Shown here: in pieces, positions 11,550 to 22,741 of the stretch
Layout of the letters: each line of letters begins with the position of its first letter
How positions within the stretch are numbered: the first letter of the stretch is position 1
Source: Wolfiporia cocos
Taxonomy: Eukaryota; Basidiomycota; Agaricomycetes; Polyporales; Phaeolaceae
Length of the DNA: 64,000 nt
Assembly (NCBI GenBank): GCA_029448655.1
Contig: JACCLO010000014.1
Location: forward strand, 2,170,001-2,234,000
Direction: 5' to 3'
Position numbers and translations under genes: made by a program
Notes under the pieces: model-generated
What the model was told of the DNA's origin: nothing
The model's input: only the letters and a program-made list of their open reading frames with translations
Databases searched by the model: none

Positions 11550-11768
11550 CTCTGCGTAGAGGGCGTGTGTGGTGTCTGTACAATTTATGAGTTCTCAACT
11601 TTGGTATAATGACTTGTAGAAGTTCAGCTGCTTTCCGCTGCACTGCGAGGGGACCACGTGCTTGCAGCGAGAATGGAGGTCCTCACACGAGAAGCGTTTG
11701 CAGGTCCGCGTGAAAGAAGAGAAATAGCGTCATACTAATACAGACGCAGGCTGCGTGTGCGCGAACCT
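11550..11768. other. Convergent 3' spacer
   Basis: Short spacer between the desaturase fragment (plus) and the proteasome gene (minus). It presumably holds both 3' ends; no defined terminator was recognised. Confidence 0.5.
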
Positions 11769-12518
11769 CTACAACTCGACCTCGCGTACGCCGTCAGCGT
11801 CCACTATCTTGACCTTGTACTTTCCTGGAGACACAACGAGACGCTTGGATACTTCATCGATACAACGGCGGAGCGTCGCGAGGCCCTCCTCCAACGTCGC
11901 TTCTGGGTCGTGATACCTGTAACGAGGCATTACGTCAGGCATGCGCGGACACGGGCAAGGGACGCGTGCGGAAGCGCGTTGCTTTGTTCGAAAGCCCCAC
12001 AGCACTAGACGCAAGGAGCACCCACCTGTCAAGCAGACTGAGCGCAAAGTACGCGCCGTATCCGTGCGCACCGAAGGGGACGGTCGCGAGCGTGCCGAGG
12101 TAGTCGATCCAGTAGAGGTGCGGCGTGCGCTCGCGGGGCTCGTACCCGCCGAGGAGGAGGTTGACCGCGTACGGCTTGCGCGAGCGGATCGAGTCCGCGA
12201 GCGAGCGGCGGATCCAGGACGCCGCGGCGGGCGGGCGCAGCTCGTGGTTGTGCCGGATGTGGTACAGCCGCATGTTCCGCTCGACGTACTCGGCGAACTG
12301 CACCGTGTCGCCTGCCCGCCGTCGGTTGACTCAGTGGCAGCGTATTGCATGGGTGGGTGCGACGCACCTGGCTCGCCGGAGAACGCCATGAGCAGGTGCG
12401 GGCTGAGCACCTTGATCTTGTCCTCGTCCGACTTCATCTTCACGATTGACCGTGCGGCAGTCGTGTCTGCCGCAATGAGCACGTATCCCTTGCCCGTTAG
12501 TGCAAATGAAATATCCAT
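11769..12518 (-). CDS. PRE1: 20S proteasome subunit beta-4 (PSMB2/Pre1 type), 194 aa
   Basis: Exons 12518-12368, 12311-12026 and 11916-11769 (introns of 56 and 109 bp, GTGCGT/GTGGGT to CAG) give 195 codons including TAG. The protein starts [16 protein letters not shown], continues with [15 protein letters not shown] and [12 protein letters not shown], then has the conserved stretch [20 protein letters not shown] and ends in [13 protein letters not shown]. This closely follows the known Pre1/PSMB2 family (about 198-201 residues). The subunit belongs to the 20S core beta rings; beta-4 is one of the non-catalytic beta subunits and lacks the N-terminal threonine nucleophile, which fits the sequence here. 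It is a single-copy housekeeping gene lying between the two arms of the inverted duplication. Confidence 0.95.
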   Translation of the reverse strand: MDISFALTGKGYVLIAADTTAARSIVKMKSDEDKIKVLSPHLLMAFSGEPGASHPPMQYAATESTDGGQATRCSSPSTSSGTCGCTTSGTTTSCARPPRRPGSAARSRTRSARASRTRSTSSSAGTSPASARRTSTGSTTSARSRPSPSVRTDTARTLRSVCLTGGCSLRLVLWGFRTKQRASARVPCPCPRMPDVMPRYRYHDPEATLEEGLATLRRCIDEVSKRLVVSPGKYKVKIVDADGVREVEL

Positions 12519-12740
12519 GGCTTATAATCGGAGTGAAGGCGAAGGAAGGTCTGAAGTGCTGAGGTACACGGTACGCGTGTCGCGGTGCGCGAGAGTACGC
12601 GTCGCCGGCAATTCGCGAAAGTCCATGTGGATGGGCGTCTGTTAGATATTGTGAATGATGCCGCTACCGCCCACCCAGTGTGACAGTAGCTGCTCCTGAT
12701 TCGCATACCATTGTATATCCGCACTCGCGCATCCGTCCAC

Positions 12741-14966
12741 GCTCTGGCACTAGAATCATTCACGATTTAATAGGGCACTCACGGTTCTTGCGGAATACAT
12801 GGCGCTGTGTTGCTCACATTCAATACCATTTGTCATTCCCCTTGTCGCCATTGCCGATTCGCCGATTTGTCTCTGACTCGCCTTCGCCAGGAGTTGACGA
12901 TGGGCTTTGGAGTGGTCCGTTATTTCACGCAATCGATATGATGTGGTCAGAACTGCCCACAGATTGTGCGTGGTAGTCTATGGGACACCCTCTATCTATT
13001 CAACTCCCACAGGTAACTTCGCTACTTTAGGATATCAAACCGCTTGAAAGCATTCCATGAACACCATGCATTCAGATGTCAGGTGATTGACAAACGCACT
13101 GATGCGCATATACCGTCTGTGAATCACTGCTTGTGAACATTGCGCGAACGAACACATGAAGTGAAATCAATCGAGAGCCGTACAACGCCATGCAAGAGCA
13201 TGATTTTCGATAGAGAGATACCAGACGTAGCGTGTGGAATGTAAATGATGTTTTAGCTCTTCGCTACGTCACCCGGTGACCGTGCAGTCTACTACATATA
13301 AGCCTTGGATCCAATTCTACGTATCCGATGCTCTACAGAACGGGTCAGTTAGAGTTCTATTGCAGATCGGCAGATGTGACGCACCTCAGCCGGAACTGTA
13401 GTCTCTCTACGCCCGGCTCCATTGAGAAATACTCTCGTAGTGGTGCTTCCAGGAACTCTGGAGGTAGATCTCTTTGGCCACTAGCTAGCTTGTGGATTAG
13501 GGTGAAGGTGAAATCACAGGACTCGTCATCCAGATAGCAAAAAAATCGAGTGATTGTTCTTGCAAGCTCCTCCCAATCGAACAACGAGCGCAGTGTGTCG
13601 ATGTCTTCAGTCCAGACTTCCATCTCTATCCCTCCAGTAAGATCTCGGTCGAATTGGTTCAGTAGCGAAAACGTCGCTTGCATCAGTTGTGCGGAGTCGG
13701 GAAAGGCAAATAATGAACTTCCTGTACGCCTCAACGAAGACACGTCCTCGTCTATCATAACCCTGATTAGGGTCGCATCGCACGCATAAACGACACGGAC
13801 GCACTGCGTTCGGCAGCCCCAAGGGTAGTAATGAATACTGCTGAATGCTCAGGAGTCATCATTTCAGAGCGATCAAGCATATCTTGATAGAGGATGAGAT
13901 CTTCTGCATTGAACGATACCAAGGAAATGGAAATGTTGCGGAGGCGCATGTCGGAGCGATCATGCAGCATCCACTCGACAGTGCGATTCTCAGAGTACTC
14001 TATTGTCAGATTCTCAAGCTCTGGTAGTATTTCGTGTGCCGGTGGGGTATCCTCATTCATTTCTGGCCAACGGACATGCTGCAGGATCAGTGTAAACACT
14101 TTGGGAAAACCGAGGAGGAGTTGGGGGAGGGTCAATGTCATTCTGTAGTCAAACCGCAGGTTGTGAAGCCGGAGATGCTTGATGGGTGGGAAGACCTCCC
14201 GATATCTGACCATGGTCTCCACCGACAGCAAAACCGGCTGACCGCCTGTCATTGGAAGTTATAGTGAGATCTTCGAGTGACCGTAACTGAGACAAGATCT
14301 CGACCCAGTATCTCGTAGAACCTTCAAGCACAAGTCGACGAACGTATTGAGGGATATCTGGAGATTGCTGTATCAACTCCAGGAATGGAATAGAATCTTT
14401 GTCTCGTGGCGGATTGTATGGATTCCCATAGCTTCTCCTGAAACGGACGGTATGAAACAGATATGGACGGATGTTGATTCGCCACGCGCGACAGACGGAG
14501 TTACACGCGATAAGTAGCATGCGTTGATCCCGAAGATGGTATAGGATCTCGCACTCCACTTCAGGAGGATAGGCTGCCGGGAATGCTTGCACATCGTTAC
14601 GACATTTTGGCGTGATACTGGTGCATATGAACCACGTCATATTCAGAGTTAGGCCGATTTTGTTGTATTGTCTTTTCCTGAGCCTGCGTTCGCGGATTAG
14701 AGTGCCGGGACGTTGAATATTCGATCAGCACCTAAGCCTGACCTGTCGGAAGCCTGCTAGAGTGAGTTGTTTGAGGAGCCTCAACATGCTGGTGGCGAAT
14801 CTGGCTGACCTGGCGTCGGATGTTCGATGGCAGGAGATTCCAGCGACAGCGTCCCGTAGTGCTTGTTCTGTTATAGATGGACGGAGACAGATTTACAACA
14901 GTCACTCGCGACGCAAGTTCGGGTTACGATTGAGTATGGATGGTTGCGGTTTTGAAGCGTTGAGAC
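12741..14966 (-). repeat. Right arm of the inverted segmental duplication
   Basis: Reverse-complement counterpart of 8716-10927. The inner edge at 12741 shares the motif CACTAGAATCATTCACG with 10907-10923 in inverted orientation. The outer edge fades out around 14960 in the sequence TTGAAGCGTTGAG. The arms flank 1.8 kb holding the desaturase fragment and PRE1. Confidence 0.85.
13357..14640 (-). pseudogene. F-box gene, frameshifted copy of 9129-10396
   Basis: Reads from ATG 14640 (MTWFICTSITPK) through an F-box (FPAAYPPEVECEILYHL, CNSVCRAWRINIRPYLF) to LTITS near 14253. There a 2 bp deletion relative to the left copy shifts the frame; the homologous sequence continues in the next frame to 13805. 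The same 53 bp intron (13752-13804) and second exon (13357-13751) follow, ending in CVTSADLQ. Exon lengths add to one base more than a multiple of three, matching a 2 bp loss. No alternative splice rescues it that I can see, so it is a recent pseudogene unless the deletion is a sequencing error. Confidence 0.8.
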
Positions 14967-15301
14967 TGGGTCTGGTATGCTCGATGTAAGAGTCAAGTGA
15001 AGGACGGGCGCTTCAGTCCACTCAATGCAGGCGTGCCAAATACATCTCAGATCTCAGTTCACGCACTAACAACCAACAGCAGACCATCAGCCAGACTGGC
15101 CATGAGGCTTTGAAGTACCAGTGCTACCTAGAGCATTCTAGCCGGGCACATAACAATAGTGGCGCACAACCTCCATGGAACACGAGAGCTGTACGTATTA
15201 TACACGAGCGAGCGGTATTCAAAACGTAGACATGACAATGGACCCACAAGTTATACACCTCCAAGCTGCATAGATGAATTCCACGACGAGCTCACGATCC
15301 G
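14967..15301. other. Spacer, nothing recognised
   Basis: Between the outer edge of the duplication and the stop codon of CDC20. No open frame or repeat of note. Confidence 0.5.
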
Positions 15302-17106
15302 CTAACGTAGTGCCAGTATGCTGCTGCTGGTGCTGCGCGAGCCACTGCTCCTTTCCTTGCCTTCCTTGCCCTTCTTGACTTTCGGCACATCCCACACGCG
15401 CCAGAACTTGAGGTTCTCATCGCCTGCGCCAGTGCACACGACGTCACCTGCGGGCCCAAGTGCACTCCAGAGTACGCGTGCGTCGTGCGCATCGCGGATC
15501 TCAACGACGCGCTCCATGCTTGGGTACGAGTGCAGCATGAGCGCATTCGTCGGGTACCCGTGTGTTGTGAGGAACTCCTTGCGATGCGGCGACCACTGTA
15601 TCGATGTGATCTGCGACGGCGTCACGAGCGAGTGTAGCCGAGCACCCGTCGTGGTGTTCCAGATGTGAACCGTCGCGTCGGACGTGCCACCGCCCGACGC
15701 GAGCAGGGAAGGCTGCCACGGGCACCAGGCAATCGCCTAGAAAGTCATCAGACATGAGCACTAGTATTATAATACATTGACGTACTTTGACTGCTGCCGT
15801 ATGGTTCCGCCTCGTCAACTTAGCGGCGGAGCGAGAGCTCGTCGTGACATCACCGATCCGGCCATCCCACACATTCACCACATTGTCATTTCCGCCACTA
15901 GCCAGCAACTCTCCGTCACTTCGCCACTTGAGTCCACATACTTCTCCCTGGTGCCCTGAAAGTTCGCCAACCTTGTGTCTCGCCACACGGACGTCATGAT
16001 GCCAGATGCTGCCGTCGCCGCACCCCGAAGTCAAAATGTGTTGGTTCCAAGATAGGCATGCGACTTGGCTCGCATGCCCTGTCATTGTACGGAGTTTAGT
16101 CTGTGTCTCCGCATCCCATAGCTCGACGGCACCAGTCCCTAGCCCAACGCCCAAGAACTGCCCGTCGAGTGAGAAGTCCACCGCAGCGACATACGCGCCT
16201 TCGGGCGCCTCCCCCATGTGCACTACATCGCCGCTGTCTGCACGCCACAAATAGGTGTTCTCCGCAAGCGCGACTGCCAGCATGTTTTGTGAGCTCCAGG
16301 CAACGAGGTTGAGGTAATAGTCGTCCACGAGTCCCGGAGCGTCTAGCACGCGCTCCGGCTGTGTCGCGATTTTGCGCCCTTTGCCCGTACTCGAGGAGGT
16401 TGACGTCGGCAGCGCACCAGGGCGGGCGTACAATGGGCGAACGTGTTCTCGCGCCTGCGCGAGCAGCGAGTCGGACGACGAAGGAGGCGGCGGTTCATGG
16501 TATGCGAGGACACGCCGATTGATGGGTACACCTGTCGCCGCTACGAGCCGCGCAGTGTGCCCGGGCGACGCGCATTGCGGGTTGAGAGACATCTGATCAA
16601 GCGTGGCTGTCACCTCTTCTGTTGGATCGCGCGTTGTGATGAAGCGGTCACGAGTGTCGCGCTGTGAACGCACCGTGAGCATGCGGCGGACATAGGACGG
16701 GTAGTTGACTTACCGAAAGGGATTTAGAACGTTTTTTCTCAGACTTTGGGGGCACATAGTCTCGAGAGACAACATCTAGACGGCTCTCAACGCCACCCTT
16801 TCGTATGACGCCCGAATTCGCCTGACGCTGCAGACTGTCGGAGACCGGGATTGCGCCGCTTGTGGCACGCTTGACTGGTGACCCGGGTCTGCTCACGGCA
16901 CGTCTTGAGGGCGATCCTGGACGACTCACGGACCGACTTGCAAGAAATGGGTTTATGGACACGTCTGCTTTCCCTTTTGTTGAATTGACATTCACGGAGT
17001 TCAGACCTGACACAAGAGCAGGGGTCAGTGGTGTCTTGGCCTCCGATTTTGAACGATGATGATGCCGGATTGCCGGGGTCCTCTGGTGAGACTTTAACTG
17101 CGACAT
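15302..17106 (-). CDS. CDC20: APC/C activator Cdc20 (WD40, Fizzy family), 567 aa
   Basis: Exons 17106-16714, 16661-15786 and 15736-15302 (introns of 52 and 49 bp) total 568 codons. I start at the ATG at 17106. The N-terminal tail is basic and S/P-rich, with repeated SRPGSP motifs that look like CDK-type sites. A C-box-like DRFITTR lies at about residues 136-142; the usual proline of the DRFIPxR consensus is threonine here. Seven WD40 blades follow (for example YLWRADSGD, GSIWHHDVR, LASGGNDNVVNVWDG, LKFWRVWDV). The protein ends in ILALR, an LR rather than the usual IR tail. Cdc20 recruits cyclin B and securin to the APC/C at anaphase onset. Linkers such as LDQMSLNPQ and RPLYARPGALP fit the basidiomycete Cdc20 group rather than Cdh1. 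It is divergent from the F-box gene at 17520. Confidence 0.93.
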
Positions 17107-17519
17107 GGTAGACAAGTGAAAGAGAGCGTCAGGATCACCAGGATAGAGGAGGATTCAAGTGCTGCAGCCGCTGCAAGAGGCAAGAGTGGTTAACTTGAAC
17201 ATGTCATGTGACCGCGTATAGCCGTGAGAATATGAGATGCTCGACGCAATCATCCGTGCGAGCGCCGCCCACCTTTGACCGCACCCCATCGCACTATCGC
17301 GTTCGTACTGCTCGATTGTATTCATCTCGTACCTGGGGTCGAACGTATAGCCACTAAGCTTAGATCACTGATATTCTATCTATTTGGTCTCCAAAGGACT
17401 CTCATCAAAGTACAGGATCTGATCCCGATTGCCGATGACGCATTCTGGTGAGTTTAAGGATCAGCTTGCGCAGCTGCAGTTTGCAGAGAGCATTCTCACA
17501 ACCTGTGCTCTAAGGCAGC
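17107..17519. promoter_or_regulatory. Shared divergent promoter region, CDC20 / F-box
   Basis: A 413 bp gap between the start of CDC20 (minus) and the start of the third F-box gene (plus). It should hold both promoters. No clear TATA box or known cell-cycle element was recognised. Confidence 0.4.
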
Positions 17520-18765
17520 ATGAGTCATGGTCTTACAGTTCACCCGCCTCCCTCAGCATTGCCACACGAGTTGTGTCTCGAAATCCTTGATTGTGTTCTG
17601 TGGGATGCCGATCGGGATGGCAATCGGAGCCTGAGGGCCTGCAATCTCGTCTGCCATGCGTGGCACGCAGTCATCTGCTCGCACCTATTTGAAACCATCC
17701 AGATAGGCTTCAAAGGCAACGACTACTCGTTGCTGCTCGACATTCTTCGAACGTCTCCAACCATCGCCCACCATATTCGCCATCTATTTCTCGAGGATCC
17801 ACAAGGAGTGGTGCAATCTGTGGGCTGAGCTGCCATTTCTTGAGCGTCTGACATTAGACCTGCTTTGGAAAGACATTCCATGCGAATTTGTAGAATGTTT
17901 GCAGCAGAAACCCCCTGAAACTGTCACAGAACTCGAAGTGCATCTGTTCTGCTGTAATCGAGACCCACAATACCTGGCATTCTCTCAATTGCTGCACGCT
18001 TTCCCTCGGTTGTCCGCGTTGACGCTCAGAGGTGTTACGTGTAGTCTACCACGCGGTCATCAATTCCCTCTGAACACTGATCATGCACCTGGAGTGACTA
18101 TAGAGAAACTGGCAATCAATTACTGTTCAGAAAATGTCGTGCAATGGCTCTTGGGTGCACCCTTCATCCTTCAACCACGCGACCTGACAATTAGCTGGCC
18201 TCACGAACGGGCATCCGACGTAGGCATCTATCAACACCTCCTTCAAAAAGCGAGTGGTACAGTTGAGCGTATGACAGTGAAGGTCCTCCATCCCGATATG
18301 GATCCTGGTATGTTTTAGCGCAGTCATGATATACAAGCCGCGGTTTACAGGTATGGCCTTTCAGAGTTCCACCGGTGCAGAATAAGCCTCGCTGAGAACA
18401 TAAAATTGACATCCCTGCGTTTCGGGCAACTACGACTCCTCGCCACCGATAAAGCGGTTTCCCACTTCAAGTGGGCATCCGACGTCCTTTCTACCATCCG
18501 ATCTCCCACCTTCAATGACTTGGAGCTGGAACTGTGGTCCCAGAATTCTGAGACTATGCGCACTCTGTTCAAGTGGGGCGAACTTGCCGAAGTCGTCTCC
18601 CAATTGCTTCAAGACCATCCAAATCTACGGCTGACGTTCAAGTACATATTCCTGCGTGGGCCAAACGCACCTGATTGCAACGCTCTGGAGCAGCACATAC
18701 GGAGTACTGTGGCGGCATCACTTCATATGCCCGTCAAGGTCAGGTTCAGAAATGCGGGCGTTTGA
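17520..18765 (+). pseudogene. F-box gene with one frameshift
   Basis: Starts at ATG 17520 (MSHGLTVHPPPSALPHELCL) with an F-box core at about residues 12-60 (ALPHELCLEILDCVL, CNLVCHAWHAVICSHLF). Near 17800, in the codons after HLFLEDP, the frame shifts by one base; the next frame resumes with WCNLWAELPFLERLTL. An intron at 18308-18364 (GTATGT...TCAG, 57 bp) joins DP to EFHRCRISLAEN, and the last exon ends RFRNAGV at 18765. Removing one base from exon 1 makes the total exactly 396 codons, which supports a single-base insertion or a sequencing error. The C-terminal pattern LELELW...LFKWGELAEVV shows it is related to the duplicated F-box pair. Confidence 0.75.
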
Positions 18766-19225
18766 GGTCGGGTTCGTTTGCTGCTCTTTCAATACTGGCT
18801 TCAGGCGTATTCGCTATCTCTCTACCCTGATCCCTTTCATATTCCTCTAGCTCGTCTATCTGATCGGCACCCTCACCTTACAAGTCTAAGTCCCCTCTAC
18901 ACTACTCATGGCCAACTAATGATTGCGACTGAGAGTTATGGGAGATCACTCACCTTATCGCAAAACCAACTACTTGTTGTGTTTTGCTCCATTATCTAGG
19001 TATTACGCCAGCCTTTAGTTCGCCGCTGAAAGCCAGCATTTGCAAGCTGCTGTACTAGAAGCAGCATCAAGAACATGCGTCTCACTCATCATCATCCCGG
19101 CTTTCGGCTATTCCAAATGCTCTATCGTAAGCAACTGATACAGCACAAGCTTCCGACTTCTACAATCCCAAACCGTCATATCACATTTGACGCTCACCGT
19201 TTGAGCTATGTACCCTCGCACTGCT
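18766..19225. other. 3' spacer, left part of tandem duplication
   Basis: Between the F-box stop and the stop of sedolisin copy 1. From about 18791 it is homologous to 23430-23800. No gene seen. Confidence 0.5.
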
Positions 19226-21551
19226 TCATGGCAGCGCCAACCACAACGCAAGTAGCTTCGGGAAGTTGGGCGTGCCCACCCCCGTGACGGGATCCCAGCC
19301 GGGCTCTGCATGGAAACCATCGGTGCCGCAGCCAGGGTTGGTACCGTTCGTGATGTCGTTGAATGCAGCCATGAAGGTCGGCGTGTAGATCTGAAGGACA
19401 CGACATGGTACAATCAAGACTCCTGTCGACAGAGGAATGGGAGATGGACTCACAGTAGGATTGATGAAGCCGATGGAAGACTTGCCGACGGCGAGCCGCG
19501 CGTCGTTGACCGCAGAGAGGATTGCCGCCGTGACCGGCGAAGCACAAGACGTGCCGTATACGAGCCACCACTCATCCTGCATCGCGATCACATAGTTCAC
19601 TCTACGCACAAGAAGGTCAATCCTGGTAATCTCTACGTGCAACAGGAGGGAGCACACCCATTGGCGGACAAGTCTGGGAACGCACGCGATGTGCCACTCG
19701 CGTTGTAGATTTCCGGCGAGTATGGCGGCGGGTACTTAGCGAGGTAACCCTCTACCGCACTCTTCTGGTAGTCGGGCATCGCGAACACGTTCGAGAACCC
19801 GCCGCTCGAGTAGGTGACTTCCACCGCAGCGCTCTCAGGCTCCCACACTGTCCGGCCTGGGCTCACCTGCGTCGCCCCTACGCTCGTGACGTATGGGTAC
19901 GTCGACGGAAATTTGGGGTTAAGAATTGGTGCGCCAATGGCCTGAGTCCCGTTTGGCTCCAGACAGTAGTTCTTATACCCTGCTACACCGTAGTCGCCTG
20001 ACGAGTACAAGATTGTCATTCCCATTAGGCCCAGCTTGGGAGCTTGCAAATGAGTGGGTACGACAACGCAGAATCATATCAGGACGAACCTTTGCGTACT
20101 CGGCGCACTGTCGCTCCATATAGAACGGCGTCAGGTCCGCCTCGTTGTACGAATACGACGCCGACATCATATACGCGGGAGTCACGGTCCCACAGGCCTC
20201 TGGGCCTTGATACCCGCCATACGGATCAGGATAGATGCCATCGTACGTTGGGTCATCTCCGCCCTCAAACGTGCAGTACGATGCGTCCAATGCATCCAAG
20301 AGGTTGTTGAACGACGCCCCTATCGAGGAATACGATTATACAGGCTCACGTAGGGATGACTCAGATGGAGGATTACCTTCGACATCGTCACCGGTCTGGT
20401 AAAGGGTGACTTTCTGCTTTTCGCCGACCAGCGACATCGAGTACTGCAAGTCGAGATTCGACTCGCCGTTGTAGTCGAATCCAGTTTGGTTCGTCTGCAC
20501 GAACCCTACATGCCCACCTATCAGAATGCGTTCAATCGATCACGGGAAGACACGGACCTCCATCAATGCTAACTAGCACCGGTCGTTCGCCTACTTGACT
20601 AGGCGAGAAGTTTGCGAAGAAGAGGTCCATATCGGCTGCCGTGTATGCTTGCGGGGTATATTCCACTGTAAGGAAGATGTAAGTCATGCGCCAATGAAGT
20701 TTCGTCCTCGAGCTCACCGATGGCAATCGAATTCTTGTCAGCGGCAATCGGGTCATATTCAAAGTCGTACAAGGCACGAAGACACGCGGGTGTTATTTGC
20801 TTATCACAGTCTTCTAGATTTGTCAAGAGGGTCTACACACAATGAGCATTGTTCATGAGAGACGGCATATAACCTGCCTCGATTGTGCCAGTGGTTTTCG
20901 GGAAGCTCGACCTATATCCTGGCTGTCCGATGGAGCGCGCGTTGCCGGAGGGATTGTTCCGCTTTGCAAGCTCGGGGGCACTACATTTCAACTTCACGTC
21001 GAAGTGCAGCGTTGGCGTTACGAGCTCGACATGTTTCGCGACATGTTCAGGGAGTTGATACTTATCCATGCAAGCCACATGCTCCTGCCCGTCCTCGCCT
21101 TCGCCGAGTTGATACACAAAGTACTCGGTACCCAGCAGAGATTCTGCTTCCTCCACCGATACGTCCACATCGATCCATGCGCCTCCCCTCCCGTCTCGGA
21201 CACGCTCGAGCTCTATCCCGCTTGCAACAAGCCACTCCCGTACGGTGTCACGCGACTCATCCGAGGGACGGAACGTACTAGCAACGCGCGCAGGGCTCCA
21301 ATGGCGCCCATAGTTCGGTGAATCTGGGTGAGACACATCTAGGAGATAATCATGCAAGTTCTCGAGATTGCACTGGGCGAGTCCAATCCGAAGCGGAAGC
21401 ACCAGCGATGTTCGGCACGTCGCACGGGCGTCCAGCCGTCTGGGACACTGCTCCGTGATTCATGAACGACGTAGGATGAGCGGGTCGCGCTCGCTATTGC
21501 GAGGCCTAGTGCAGCAGAAAGCACCACTGCCAGACGAGTGGGGAGCGGCAT
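19226..21551 (-). pseudogene. Sedolisin (S53 peptidase), copy 1, one-base deletion
   Basis: Same eight-exon layout as the intact gene at 23830-26169. It has signal peptide [24 protein letters not shown] (catalytic E and D), SSGDYGVAG (oxyanion Asp), YGTSCASPV (nucleophile Ser) and [11 protein letters not shown] (calcium site). Near 21410 one G:C pair is missing relative to copy 2 (GCGATGTT against GCGATGGTT on the plus strand). This shifts the frame after RRAE, within the propeptide, so no full product is expected. Otherwise I saw no other break, so the inactivation looks recent. It lies in the tandem duplication with wax-synthase remnant 1 upstream. Confidence 0.85.
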
Positions 21552-21613
21552 CCTGAGTCAACGACTGGGGAAGGACCGTACCACGCGGTGCCACTGACGG
21601 CAAGAGTGATCGG

Positions 21614-21620
21614 TTATATA
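21614..21620 (-). promoter_or_regulatory. TATA box of sedolisin copy 1
   Basis: TATATAA on the minus strand, about 63 bp upstream of the start codon. It is conserved at the same distance in copy 2 (26232-26238), which supports function. Confidence 0.5.
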
Positions 21621-21621
21621 C

Positions 21622-22103
21622 GACCGCTGACTACAAGGATAGCTACAGCACTGATCTCTGACTAGCCGGGACGTCTTCATCAGGACTAGTAGCACATGTT
21701 CACAACGTGATGTTGAAGTGCCGTAAGTGATGTCGGAAGCAGTGGACTGCGCGTCCGACAGTGACCTTCTATGTTCCGACTTCACCATGGTCAGCTCCTC
21801 GGCGAGGTTAGGGGATAGAGTTTGGACATGGAATTGTCTTTTAGCATTGAAACCCTTTGTGCTGTATTTTGCCGCTTTTCGCATGATATCCGACGCAGGG
21901 ATAGATCGATAAGATGGCGCTCGACTGACTCACATCAATTCACATTGTCTAAGGTAATTTGTCTCCTGGCCAGCTAGGTCCCGACAACTATCATACGGCG
22001 CTTGGCTGGTGAGATATGATATCATAATACAGGTTTGGCACCGTATGGCTTCCCAGATGTCCCAGCTTGTAGGCCATTCGAGATGAGAATGAGAAATGCA
22101 TTA
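21622..22103. other. Upstream region of sedolisin copy 1
   Basis: Non-coding. Short stretches (for example GATAGAGTTTGGACAT near 21811) recur upstream of copy 2. No gene seen. Confidence 0.4.
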
Positions 22104-22363
22104 CACCGGGGGCATGACTTTGTCGGAAACATGCTGGTATCATTTAAATAAGTGATCAAATGCAAACATAATGCATTGGTTGATAACATCGTGAGAAACA
22201 CAGGACCTCAGCGGACCATGGGCTGCGTAAAGATCCAGACACCGAGGGCATTATCTAATGAAGATATTAATATAAGCAGTCAATGCATTATATTCGCATT
22301 TGATCACTTATTTAATTGATACCAACATGTTTCCGACAAAGTCATTAGATAATGCCCCCGGTG
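22104..22363. mobile_element. MITE with long terminal inverted repeats and TTA target duplication
   Basis: A 260 bp element with ends CACCGGGGGCAT and ATGCCCCCGGTG. The inverted arms run about 75 bp (left to about 22181, right from about 22284) and include GACTTTGTCGGAAACATG. It is flanked by the direct repeat TTA at 22101-22103 and 22364-22366. A 3 bp TTA duplication with GC-rich ends is typical of PIF/Harbinger-type MITEs; the family is inference. It has no coding capacity. The corresponding place in tandem unit 2 lacks it, so it inserted after the duplication or was lost from unit 2. Confidence 0.75.
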
Positions 22364-22366
22364 TTA

Positions 22367-22741
22367 TCAAAGCGAAATGCAGTCTGTTCGCCAAGTGCGC
22401 CACTGTGGCGTATTGTGGCTTGCCACATTTTCTTCAGTGTAATTGGTGCAGTAGCACTACAAACTCAATAAATGTATCCCTGCATGTGCTGCATCGATCG
22501 TATAAAGAGGATCTTAACGAAAGTCTGGCTACACGAGCGTACCACGGTCGATATCCGGTTCAGCGCGATTGGCGTTCGTGTATTCGCGGTACAACGTGAG
22601 CATACAAAGTGCATGCATGTAGGTGACAGGAAAGTGTACTGTTATAGTTGTAATCGAACATCTGCAAAACCGAGACATGTATGATCCAATGCATTACAAT
22701 ACGAGATACATCAACTCCGAGTACAGATACCTAGAATCACT
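22367..22741. other. Spacer within unit 1
   Basis: Homologous to about 27160-27500 in unit 2. No gene recognised. Confidence 0.4.

Noticed and set aside
11941..12645. Plus-strand frame of 234 codons opposite PRE1
   Set aside because: Antisense shadow of a well-supported housekeeping gene.
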